Assembly: GCA_011682565.1 (NCBI GenBank)
Contig: JAACEJ010000063.1
Location: 1 to 10,487 of the forward strand
Direction of reading: 5' to 3'
Length of the DNA stretch: 10,487 bases
From: Actinomycetota bacterium
GTDB taxonomy: Bacteria; Zhuqueibacterota; Zhuqueibacteria; Residuimicrobiales; Krinioviventaceae
Shown here piece after piece: positions 1 through 8,600 of the stretch. How positions within the stretch are numbered: position 1 is the first letter of the stretch; every line of letters begins with the position of its first letter. The notes beneath the pieces are model-generated. The model did no database searches. It was given only the letters and a program-made list of their open reading frames with translations, and was not told the DNA's origin. The position numbers and the translations under genes are program-made.

Positions 1-2019
1 CCCAGCCCGAATTATAAAATTGCTTTCACAGGTTTTGACTCCTGGAGGGATGCAAGAAGATATGTTCCGCTCTGGAGCCATACAACTCGTGAGGTCGTTG
101 AAGGTGAAGATTTGAATCATAATGGCGAAATGACGGATACTTTCAATATGCTCGACCATCTTCCCAAAGATAAGTTTAATACCCAGCAGTATACTTTGAC
201 GTGGACTCAAACTCTGAGCGCCAGAACCTACTATGAATTAAAATTTAGCAAATTCACCTACAATCGGTTCTGGAATGTAGACGAAAATATTAACGAGGAT
301 ACAGATGGTGATGGACATTTGGATTTGGTTGTTAATGGTGTTGATGTAGACGGCGACGGCGACAACCGTATGGAAGATTTGAACGGAAACGGTGTTTGGG
401 ATTGGAAAGTTTATGGGCCGAAAACCGATCTGTTTGTGGATGAAAATGACAACGGTTATATCGATGCTTCAGAACATGGGCCGAAGAGCAATTGGGTTAC
501 CTGGCAGGTGCTCCCGTTGAAGCGTTCTCAGGATACAAACGGTTTTTATCTCTATGGTAAGAATGAAAATGTATCTTATCCACGAGGCAGATGGCATCGT
601 CGAATCCAGAATGTGTATGGTGCCAAGTTCAATCTGGTAAGTCAGGTGACTCCAAGGCATCAACTGAAAACCGGGGCAAGCTTTGATTATATTGATATCT
701 TTTCCCATGATGTTGATCTGGCTTCGGGTGGTAATGTGTATGGCGAGAATTTCAAGGTTTTTCCGTTTCAGTGGGCTGCTTATGCTGAAGACAAAATGGA
801 ATATGAGGGAATGATTCTGAACCTTGGCTTTCGTTTCGATCAGTTTGATGCTAATTATGGTAATTATCCAAGAAATCCTGAAGACCCTGTGCCTGACAGT
901 CTTGTTAGTTCCGGCGGTGTTATTAAGGATCCTGTTCGTGTTCGGGCAAAGAATGCCTGGTCTCCTCGAATCGGGGTAGCTTTTCCGATTACCGAAAGAG
1001 ACCTTTTGCATTTCAATTATGGTCGGTATTTTCAGCAGCCGGTCTTGAATTTTGCATTTCGTAACCTGACATTTGATTTAAGCGGTGCTTTCCCGCTGAT
1101 CGGAAATCCAAATATCGATCCGGAAAGAACAACGGCTTACGAGTTTGGTGTAAAGCATCAATTTGGTGATAACCTGGCTGTGAATGCTGTTGGCTTTTAT
1201 AAGGATATAACGGGTTTGACGGATACCAAGCGAGTCTATTACACCATCGCGGACTGGTATGGTCTCTATATTAATCAGGATTTCGGAGACATTCGTGGTT
1301 TTGAGGTAAATATCTACAAAAGGCCCTCCGGTTCGGATTTTCTTTCCGGCAGCTTAAATTATACCTATTCTGTTGCAAAGGGTAAAAGTTCAACGTCTCG
1401 TCAATCGTATGATTTCGCATGGTCCGGTGATATTGTGCCGACTACCGAATCATATCTCAATTGGGATGTACGCCACAACTTGAAAATCAATCTTGATTAC
1501 CGCATTCCTCATGGAACACACTGGCTGGGTACAAAATTATTTGATGATACGGGGATAAATGTGATTAATTATTTGCGTACAGGTTTGCCTTATTCTCCAC
1601 CAAAAAGAAGCAAAGAACCTCTGATTAATACCGAACGGCTCCCCGGAAGTTGGACTGTGAATTTAAACATCGATAAAAGGTTTTTCCTGAGCACACGATA
1701 CAAAGTCACGTTCTTTGTTTGGATCAATAATTTATTCGATCGCAGAAATATTAATGATGGTGGTGTGTCAGACGAGGAATGGTATTATACCTATAAGAAA
1801 GCTCAGGATGCTTACAAAAAAGGTGACATGAGTAAAGATGCTTACATGAGCCTGATGGATCGGCAGGACCCATTGGATTATAACCATAACGGCATTTTGA
1901 ATGAACCGGATGGGAAGGTTGATTTGAACAAGAAATATCCGGAAATGGGTTCCAAACTCGATCCACGAACTTATGACCCCGGCCGGAATATTCGATTTGG
2001 TGTTAGCTTTGAATTTTAA
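1..2019 (+). CDS. TonB-dependent outer-membrane receptor, C-terminal part (5' end outside window)
   Basis: The frame is open from base 1 with no convincing start, so the N-terminus (signal peptide, plug and early barrel) lies upstream; 672 residues are visible. Seen: a long run of alternating, aromatic-rich beta-strand segments; a NPNIDPERTTAYEFG segment (about residues 369-383), typical of TonB-dependent receptor barrels; an INNLFDRRN motif near residue 580; and a GRNIRFGVSFEF end whose last residue is Phe, the usual outer-membrane barrel signal. Known for the family: such barrels take up bulky ligands using energy from TonB-ExbB-ExbD. Unusual: Asp/Asn/Gly-rich loops like EF-hand calcium loops at residues about 100-158, and another at about 626-637 in the loop before the final strand. 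The next gene follows after 42 bases. The substrate cannot be read from the sequence. The receptor call is firm; active transport rather than a structural role is inference. Confidence 0.9.
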   Translation, partial: PSPNYKIAFTGFDSWRDARRYVPLWSHTTREVVEGEDLNHNGEMTDTFNMLDHLPKDKFNTQQYTLTWTQTLSARTYYELKFSKFTYNRFWNVDENINEDTDGDGHLDLVVNGVDVDGDGDNRMEDLNGNGVWDWKVYGPKTDLFVDENDNGYIDASEHGPKSNWVTWQVLPLKRSQDTNGFYLYGKNENVSYPRGRWHRRIQNVYGAKFNLVSQVTPRHQLKTGASFDYIDIFSHDVDLASGGNVYGENFKVFPFQWAAYAEDKMEYEGMILNLGFRFDQFDANYGNYPRNPEDPVPDSLVSSGGVIKDPVRVRAKNAWSPRIGVAFPITERDLLHFNYGRYFQQPVLNFAFRNLTFDLSGAFPLIGNPNIDPERTTAYEFGVKHQFGDNLAVNAVGFYKDITGLTDTKRVYYTIADWYGLYINQDFGDIRGFEVNIYKRPSGSDFLSGSLNYTYSVAKGKSSTSRQSYDFAWSGDIVPTTESYLNWDVRHNLKINLDYRIPHGTHWLGTKLFDDTGINVINYLRTGLPYSPPKRSKEPLINTERLPGSWTVNLNIDKRFFLSTRYKVTFFVWINNLFDRRNINDGGVSDEEWYYTYKKAQDAYKKGDMSKDAYMSLMDRQDPLDYNHNGILNEPDGKVDLNKKYPEMGSKLDPRTYDPGRNIRFGVSFEF

Positions 2020-2049
2020 TCGAGTAATCCCTGCCATTTATATTAACTT

Positions 2050-2054
2050 GGAGG
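2050..2054 (+). promoter_or_regulatory. Shine-Dalgarno site deciding a GTG start
   Basis: GGAGG lies 7 bases upstream of the GTG at 2062. Another in-frame GTG at 2056 overlaps this purine run and leaves almost no spacing, so 2062 is the better start. Confidence 0.75.
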
Positions 2055-2061
2055 AGTGAAA

Positions 2062-4455
2062 GTGAAACACAGGTTAATTGCATTCTCTGTTTATTCTCTG
2101 ATCGCATTTTTGCTGCTGGCGTTTTTCCAGAATTCTACGCTTCAGGCGGCATCTAAAAAAACAATTACGAAAAGAAATGCATCACTGGGAAAGATTTCTT
2201 CCAGGCCGAAAAAAGATTTCCGCGTCCATAATGTCGGAACACTTTGGAATATGGTCACAAATTATGGTTCTTATGGTGATCCCAATTCCTCGGTACCGTC
2301 GATGGAGTGGCCCGGCGGCAGTCAGGCTTATTATTTGTGGGAGGGGCGCCTTTGGGTTGGCGCAATTTTGGATGGAGAAAAATTCGTTTCTCATGCCGAT
2401 TATGGCGACTATGAATGGTCTCCCACCGAAGGGACAGATTTTTATTTCGGCCCTGGTAAATCTATTCAGGATCATGATGTCTATTACGATGATCTCAGGT
2501 CCATTGCCGGGCATACACCACTTGGACTTGAAGTGCACGAGCGTGGTCTCAGTTGGAGTATGGGGGATTATGATGATTTTATAATCTACGAATATGAGAT
2601 TACTAACGTAGGGGATAAAACATTAAACGGGGTTTTTATTGGCTGGATTTATGATTGTGATGTTGCTACAATAGCTGATCCGTCAGATCCCAATATTGAT
2701 GATCTGGTGGATTATGATGGTTTTGATGGGAACGATACTGACACGGATCTGATTGATTGGGTTGATCCGCTTGACTTGGATGGTGACGGGAATACGGGTT
2801 ACGATGAGTATGGCTTTCCTTATGCCTGGCCTCTTATGAAAGATGGAACGCCGATGAATCCTCTATACGATCCTTCAAAAGTTGAACCTGATGGCTTTTA
2901 TGATGAATGGACCGTTTTGCTGGATGAAAACGGCCCTGAATTGCACTGGCAAACAGATAAAAATCCGGTCGGTGCTGCGGCAGGTACTGTTGCGGAATTG
3001 AACGGAAAGGTCTTGCACGGCTACCTCGTCCCCCGTAACACTTCTCTGATGTTCGACGGTGATTATCCCCAGTCTGCTGAAAATGATGTCGGAGAGCGCA
3101 GTTCTCCAAATCCTAACACAGGGTTTATTGGCGGACGCCTTATTTATTCTGATATTGTTAATGAAAATGATGTTTTTCCATATCTTACAACTCCTGCGGA
3201 TACAATGATGCGTCCCTTTGCCCATCAGTGGTGGAACTGGGAGAGTGATCCTGGTGATGATATTGAAAAATACGATTATCTGGACGCACAACATGAGGCA
3301 TCGACACAATTGGGCAAACATTATAACTTTTTACCATTGCCCTATGATCTGAACGCGCCAACCTTTGATTATCGTTGGTTAACCTCCACCGGTCCTTTCA
3401 ATAATTTTAAACCCGGTGATAAAATTCGAGCGGTCTATGCTGCCGGTGTTGGCTTGGGTTTGCAGGGGATGCGCGAAAACCTTGATAATGCGTTAAAGGC
3501 TTATTACGCCGGGAGCAAGCATAGCAACCCCTACCAACCTTCTGCCCCGGATGAGGATAATCATTATGTTCTTCCCATCCCACCACAAATTCCAAGTTTA
3601 ACCTACACGCCATTGCATGGTGGTGCCAGACTGGTTTGGGATAATATTGCCGAGATCACTGTGGATGCTATGCTGGGTCGGACCGATTTTGAAGGCTATA
3701 AAATTTATCGTTCCCTGTATGATCCCAGCAGTTGGGAAGTGATTGCAGCGTTTGATAATGTTGACGGAAAAGTGCTTGTCAAAAACACCGATGGAATAGT
3801 GATTAATGCAAAAAAAGATCCCGATACCGGTAAAGTCGTTCCTTATGGTGATCCCCGTTGGGAAAATATCAGCGACGACAATTTTATCAAAGTAGACCTT
3901 CCACCGATTACACATAGTTACGATGATCAGGGCGGTGAATTCCTGGGCAGAGAAATCTCGCGGCCGATTAATGGATTGCAGTATTTTTATGCCGTCGTTG
4001 CCTACGATCCCGATAAGGAAGCAACTGCCGATCAACCGGCTTTGGGTTCACAGGAATCTGCCAAGAGTAATTATATGAAAGATCCTAAAAACGGTGCACC
4101 TTTGGCGGTCATTCCAACCAATATGTATGCCGTGCAGGTTGTTCAGGGTGAAGACTTGAAGAATATGGGGATTAGGGTTGTCCCAAATCCTTATCGCGGC
4201 ACAGCACTGTTCGAGTCTCGCTATGAAGATAAAATTCGATTCACTAATTTGCCACCAGCCTGCAAGATCTCTATTTTTACGATGACCGGTGATCTTGTCG
4301 AGACAATTTATCATGACAATGGAACAGATGCGGAACTATGGGATTTGATTTCGCGCAATAACCAAAAGGCTGTGAGCGGCCTTTATGTTTATGTCGTTGA
4401 AACCGAACAGCCGAAATATGAAAAGTTTGTTGGCAAGTTTGTCATCGTCCGCTAG
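2062..4455 (+). CDS. Large secreted protein with fibronectin-III-like domain and T9SS-type C-terminal domain
   Basis: The 797-residue product starts at GTG. A signal peptide is visible: basic MKHR, a hydrophobic core to about residue 22, then a likely cut near LQA. Residues about 40-200 form a Trp/Tyr/Gly-rich domain (EWPGG, LWVGAILDG, DFIIYEYEITNVG) that I recognise only as a recurring uncharacterised secreted type in FCB candidate phyla. Residues 238-249 fit a 12-residue EF-hand-like calcium loop (Asp at 1, 3 and 5, Gly at 6, Glu at 12). Residues about 514-655 look like a fibronectin-III fold (LVWDN, FEGYKIYRS, QYFYAVVAYD). The last 90 residues (VVPNPYRG, then KISIFTMTGDLV, GLYVYVVE and FVIVR) match the layout of T9SS sorting domains, though less classically than those of the 5608-9708 protein. 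It sits between the receptor and the PorV-like gene, 18 bases from the latter. Inference: a surface-exposed binding partner of the receptor. The exact function is unknown. Confidence 0.85.
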   Translation: MKHRLIAFSVYSLIAFLLLAFFQNSTLQAASKKTITKRNASLGKISSRPKKDFRVHNVGTLWNMVTNYGSYGDPNSSVPSMEWPGGSQAYYLWEGRLWVGAILDGEKFVSHADYGDYEWSPTEGTDFYFGPGKSIQDHDVYYDDLRSIAGHTPLGLEVHERGLSWSMGDYDDFIIYEYEITNVGDKTLNGVFIGWIYDCDVATIADPSDPNIDDLVDYDGFDGNDTDTDLIDWVDPLDLDGDGNTGYDEYGFPYAWPLMKDGTPMNPLYDPSKVEPDGFYDEWTVLLDENGPELHWQTDKNPVGAAAGTVAELNGKVLHGYLVPRNTSLMFDGDYPQSAENDVGERSSPNPNTGFIGGRLIYSDIVNENDVFPYLTTPADTMMRPFAHQWWNWESDPGDDIEKYDYLDAQHEASTQLGKHYNFLPLPYDLNAPTFDYRWLTSTGPFNNFKPGDKIRAVYAAGVGLGLQGMRENLDNALKAYYAGSKHSNPYQPSAPDEDNHYVLPIPPQIPSLTYTPLHGGARLVWDNIAEITVDAMLGRTDFEGYKIYRSLYDPSSWEVIAAFDNVDGKVLVKNTDGIVINAKKDPDTGKVVPYGDPRWENISDDNFIKVDLPPITHSYDDQGGEFLGREISRPINGLQYFYAVVAYDPDKEATADQPALGSQESAKSNYMKDPKNGAPLAVIPTNMYAVQVVQGEDLKNMGIRVVPNPYRGTALFESRYEDKIRFTNLPPACKISIFTMTGDLVETIYHDNGTDAELWDLISRNNQKAVSGLYVYVVETEQPKYEKFVGKFVIVR

Positions 4456-4458
4456 CCT

Positions 4459-4465
4459 GAGGAGG
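4459..4465 (+). promoter_or_regulatory. Shine-Dalgarno site of the PorV-like gene
   Basis: GAGGAGG begins three bases after the stop codon of the preceding gene and lies 8 bases before the ATG at 4474. This tight spacing supports co-transcription of the two genes. Confidence 0.75.
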
Positions 4466-4473
4466 TATTAGGA

Positions 4474-5553
4474 ATGAAAAAGATTCTAATTGTTATAACT
4501 ACTCTTTTGTTTCTTGGCGCCGGGGTCAGCACGGCGCAAGAGTTTGCAAAGGTTGGAACCGCTGGCGCACAATTCCTGAAAATTGGCATAGGCTCCCGTG
4601 GTATTGCCATGGGTGAAGCCTACGATGCGGTTTGTAATGATGCATCGGCGATTTTCTGGAATCCTGCAGGACTGGCTTTTGTGAAAAATAGCAGCGCTTT
4701 ATTTGGGCATGCAAACTGGATTGCTGATATAAAGTATGACGCTGCAGCTTATGCATATAATTTAGGTATGTATGGTGTCGTCGGTGTCAGCTTCGCCTAT
4801 CTGAATTCCGGTGATATAGAAGAAACGACAGTGGAGATGCAGGAAGGCACCGGTAATTATTTTAATACCAGCAATTTAATGTTTGGGGTTTCTTACGCCA
4901 GAAGGCTAACCGACCGCTTTAGTATTGGCGGTAATTTGAAATATGTGGAAGAAAAACTGGCCGGTGAAAAAGCAACTGCATGGGGCGTTGATATGGGTAT
5001 CTTGTACTACACCGGTTTCAAATCATTGCGGCTCGGCATGTCTATCCGTAATTTTGGCCCCGAACTACAGTTTGCCGGCACTTATAAGGATTATGATAAC
5101 GGCAAATGGGTGATCGATCCGACAACACACAAGCCGCAGGAAAAAGAATACCTGCCATATCACATGCCGATGACATTTAAGATTAGTCTGGCTTATGATC
5201 TCATTGAAAAAGAAAACCAGTTTCTGACTCTTGCTGCTGATCTGGCTCATCCCAATGATAATGTTGAACGTCTCAACCTCGGAGCAGAATTGAAATTGAT
5301 GAAGCTTCTTGCTATTCGTATCGGCTACACTGGTCTTGTTGGTGTGATGAAAAGAGAAGATGTGGAGACGGAAAATGCAGATACCCCGCAAGAAGTGACT
5401 TACAAAATTCAAAATTATACGCAAAACCTGGGTGCGGGTGTAGGCCTGATACTGAACATGAAGGGGATTGGGCAGTTCAATCTTGATTATGCTTATACTG
5501 ATTTTGGCGTCCTGGATTGGGCGCACCGCATGTCCGTTACTTTTAATTTCTAA
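4474..5553 (+). CDS. PorV/PorQ-family outer-membrane protein
   Basis: The 359-residue product has a clear signal peptide (MKKILIVITTLLFLGAG, likely cut after STA). The mature N-terminus carries the family's hallmark: AKVGTAGAQFLKIGIGSRG, then AMGEAYDAVCNDASAIFWNP and AGLAF, where the conserved WNPAGL sits. The rest is alternating beta-strand sequence ending MSVTFNF, with a terminal Phe as in outer-membrane barrels. Known: PorV is a FadL-like barrel that binds the C-terminal domains of T9SS cargo and shuttles them to the PorU sortase; many family members outside Bacteroidota are untested paralogues. The length fits the family. Here the gene lies between two genes whose products carry T9SS-type C-terminal domains, so a dedicated cargo shuttle is a reasonable inference. 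It could instead be a PorQ-like or FadL-like barrel with another role. The ATG start is supported by a well-placed GAGGAGG. Confidence 0.88.
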   Translation: MKKILIVITTLLFLGAGVSTAQEFAKVGTAGAQFLKIGIGSRGIAMGEAYDAVCNDASAIFWNPAGLAFVKNSSALFGHANWIADIKYDAAAYAYNLGMYGVVGVSFAYLNSGDIEETTVEMQEGTGNYFNTSNLMFGVSYARRLTDRFSIGGNLKYVEEKLAGEKATAWGVDMGILYYTGFKSLRLGMSIRNFGPELQFAGTYKDYDNGKWVIDPTTHKPQEKEYLPYHMPMTFKISLAYDLIEKENQFLTLAADLAHPNDNVERLNLGAELKLMKLLAIRIGYTGLVGVMKREDVETENADTPQEVTYKIQNYTQNLGAGVGLILNMKGIGQFNLDYAYTDFGVLDWAHRMSVTFNF

Positions 5554-5591
5554 TCCTGATTTTGTAGATGAAAATAAATGCAACTCGTTTT

Positions 5592-5598
5592 GAGGAGG
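5592..5598 (+). promoter_or_regulatory. Shine-Dalgarno site deciding the ATG at 5608
   Basis: GAGGAGG lies 9 bases before the ATG at 5608. The in-frame ATG at 5578 has no such site and would put ten charged or polar residues before the signal peptide, so 5608 is preferred. Confidence 0.8.
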
Positions 5599-5607
5599 AA
5601 TAAGTCA

Positions 5608-8600
5608 ATGCAAATAAAGCGAGGGAGCGGCTTGTTACTGATTGTCTTGCTGCTAGGCGGGCTGTTTTTTGTCGTCTCGGCGCAAGCCTCTGCACCAACT
5701 GTAGTTTCAGCCCGATATATTGATAGTGTGAATACTTTGGAGATCGTCTTCGATCAACCCGTATATAACGATTCTGTGCATGTTGTTCGTGGCGGTATTA
5801 CCCTGGATGGAGACAATGGTGGGAAAAATCCTGATTTAACATTGACAGGCGGCATTATCTCCGGCGATCCTGCTTTGTCTGACAGCATTCAAATCCTATT
5901 GAATTATGCTAATCAGCAGATTATCGAGACGATGGTGGACAGGGAATCTTTGGCGCTTATTCTGGCTGCTGGTGTCTTTTTAAACGAAGCAATGGAAGGC
6001 AACGCAGCAATCGGTGTTGACGCGGATGTACCTGTGGCCTTTGAAATCGATAATGCGGCGCCAGCGGTCGTGGCTGCAAAATATGATGCAGGGTCTAATA
6101 CGCTGTCCATCGATTTTAGCAGTCCTGTGAATGGACGCAAAGTCGATATCATAAAGATTGCCGTTGATGATGATGCCGGAGGCCCTAATGCCAATCTTGG
6201 TTTTGCTACCATCAATGAGAAAGTCATCACACAAAAAGTTGCTTCGACAATAGAAATTTCCCTGAGTCCGAAACATCAATCGAAACTAGAAAGTATGAAC
6301 ACGGCTAATTTGAGCTTGCTTCTCAAACCGTTTTCGTTTATTGATGTAAATCGTAATAGTGTTATAGCAACCAATGCTGAAAACCCTGTCGGTATTACTT
6401 ATCTGCCTGATGAAAGTCCGACTGTTCTGGAGAGTGCCGAATATAATGCGGGTTCGAATAATTTAACGCTTATTTTCAACGAAAAGATTGTTACAACTTT
6501 TTGGGATGCTGAGGCTATTAATGCCAAAGGTATTACCATTCATGATGTAACAAACTCTGAATCTGCAAGGTTGTCCGGAGCAGCCGCGGTTTCGGTTAAA
6601 TCTTCCGTCAAGCTTGTTATCATGGTTTTGCCTGCGGATCAGCGTTTAATAGAAAGTCTTAAAGATACATCAAACCTGGTTGTAACGCTCGATGCCTTGT
6701 CAATTTTGGATGAATTTGGAAACGGCATTGCGCAAATATCGATGGAAAACGCTGTCCCTGTTACTTTTATCCCGGAAAAAGAAAAAGACTCGCCAACAAT
6801 TACTAAAGCCGCTTACGATGCAGGCAAAAATGTGCTGTCATTAACGTTTGGTAATATTTCAGCTAAAACAAGAGGCATCGATACCACGAATGTTGACTTG
6901 GCCGGTGTTACGCTGGATGATGATAACGGTGGCCCAAATGCGGACGTTGTGCTGAGTGGCGGAAAAATTCTCGGCGTCAAAACCGGGAGACCTGCTTTTA
7001 TCCGCGTTTTGGAAATTACTGTAAATCAGGAAGACGAAATCAAAATCGAGAGTATGGCGAATAAAGGCTCGATCAGTATCGGCGTAAAACCACTTAGCTT
7101 CTTTTTCGAAAGCTACACGAAAACGCGTAATGGTAATCATCTCCTCCCGACTGGTGAAGTGATGGTAAGCTATGCCCCGGACAGTATTGCCGCTCAACTG
7201 AACAGTGCCAAATATGATTTCAAAGAAAAAACACTAAAGCTATCGCTAAATAAAATCGTTGATGTTTCCTCTTTTAGTCCCACCACCGTTACTTTTGGCG
7301 GCATCAAGTTGACCGGCGGAGGTGTTGAGGAAGAAAACGCTTCCAGGACTTTGACCATCGATGTCAGCGAGCAGGACGAGGCTTCTATCAGCGGCCTGGC
7401 GGTTGAAACAAAAGCGGCGCCCACCATCGCGATCACTGCGGGTGCCTTGAAAAACCTGGATGGTTTTACTAACCAAGCGCTGAGTTATGCGGATGGCGAC
7501 ACATTGGGCGATGGTTCCAATATTGTTGTCGGTTATGGTCGCGGATTCTGGGATAAAAGCTATCAACTTTTCCCTACATTGGATGAGCTTGTTCCTGCCT
7601 CACTTCGCGCAGTTGGTGCACATTCCTATTTTTATGTTGCAGACGATCAATGGAATGTAACTGTTGGTTTGGATAGCGTTCAGGCATTGCTGAAAGCTTT
7701 CGAGTCAAGCACTCCGGCCAATGCCAATAAAGGAATCTACCAGATTTGCCGAGAGACCTATGGACAAGAGGGAGATACGGATGGCGATCCTCGTATTATT
7801 GTCTTTTTGATGGATTTGCGCGACGAGTATGCGGTTGCCAGTGGGGATGCATCTGCTGATATTCCCAAAGCAGGCGATTTTATGACGCGCAACGAAAAAC
7901 CCGTTTCCGCGGAAGCGCATTCAAATGAAGCGGACATGATTTATGTCGATACGGAACCGATTATTCGTGCCGGTTATGCCGAGCAAGTGTTGGCAACGTA
8001 TTTTACAAATATGATCCTGTACAATGTCGATGTAAAGGAAGAAGAGTGGCTTACGCAAGGCCTTTCTTCCATGGCCATGGATATATGCGGCTATGGCTAT
8101 ACTAATTTTCGCTTTCCGGCTGAAAAACCGGTTTTGCCGGCAAATGTTTCTTTGCCGACATGGACCGGTTGGACCGGCGGGCATCCGGGCACAGATATTA
8201 ATGAAAGAAATATGGCCTACATGTTTATGCGCTATATTTACGATCAATATGGAGGCGCTGCAACCATCTCTGCCATTGCTGCATCGCAGGAAAAAGGCAT
8301 TGCATCAATCAATAGCGTTCTTGCAGAAAAAGGTGCGGATGTGAGTGCTTGGAGTGTTTTGCAAAATGTCGGTGTCGCTGCTCTGGCAAATGTCCAGGAT
8401 GATTCGACCTATGGAAATACTTATGGATTTGCCGGTATCGCGTTGCGCAGCCCGACTATTACAGAAATTACCTTTAAATCCGATGTCTTTGATAATACCG
8501 TTGCCAATTGGGCGGTTCAATATCATTTAATTAAATCGAAAAATAATCCCGGTAAAATAAATTTTAATGGCCTGAATGACGCCGAGTTTTCAGTGAACAT

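Noticed and set aside
469..1011. Minus-strand open frame of 180 codons
   Set aside because: It lies wholly inside the receptor gene on the opposite strand and shows no domain, signal peptide or plausible ribosome site that I could support.
2056..2061. GTG at 2056 as the start of the 797-residue protein
   Set aside because: It overlaps the GGAGGAG purine run, leaving no proper spacing; the GTG at 2062 fits better. Two residues at the signal-peptide end are all that changes.
2177..2584. Overlapping + strand frame of 135 codons inside the secreted protein gene
   Set aside because: It is out of frame with a convincing coding sequence and its translation has no recognisable features.
5065..5583. 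Minus-strand open frame of 172 codons
   Set aside because: It is antisense to the well-recognised PorV-like gene, has no recognisable domain and overlaps it almost entirely. Its composition looks like a reverse-complement shadow.
5578..5607. Earlier in-frame ATG for the large secreted protein
   Set aside because: It has no ribosome site and would place MQLVLRRNKS before a complete signal peptide; the ATG at 5608 has GAGGAGG at ideal spacing.
7930..8085. Active zinc protease
   Set aside because: No HExxH or other complete zinc motif is present at the aligned place; TYFTN and TQG replace the expected residues.
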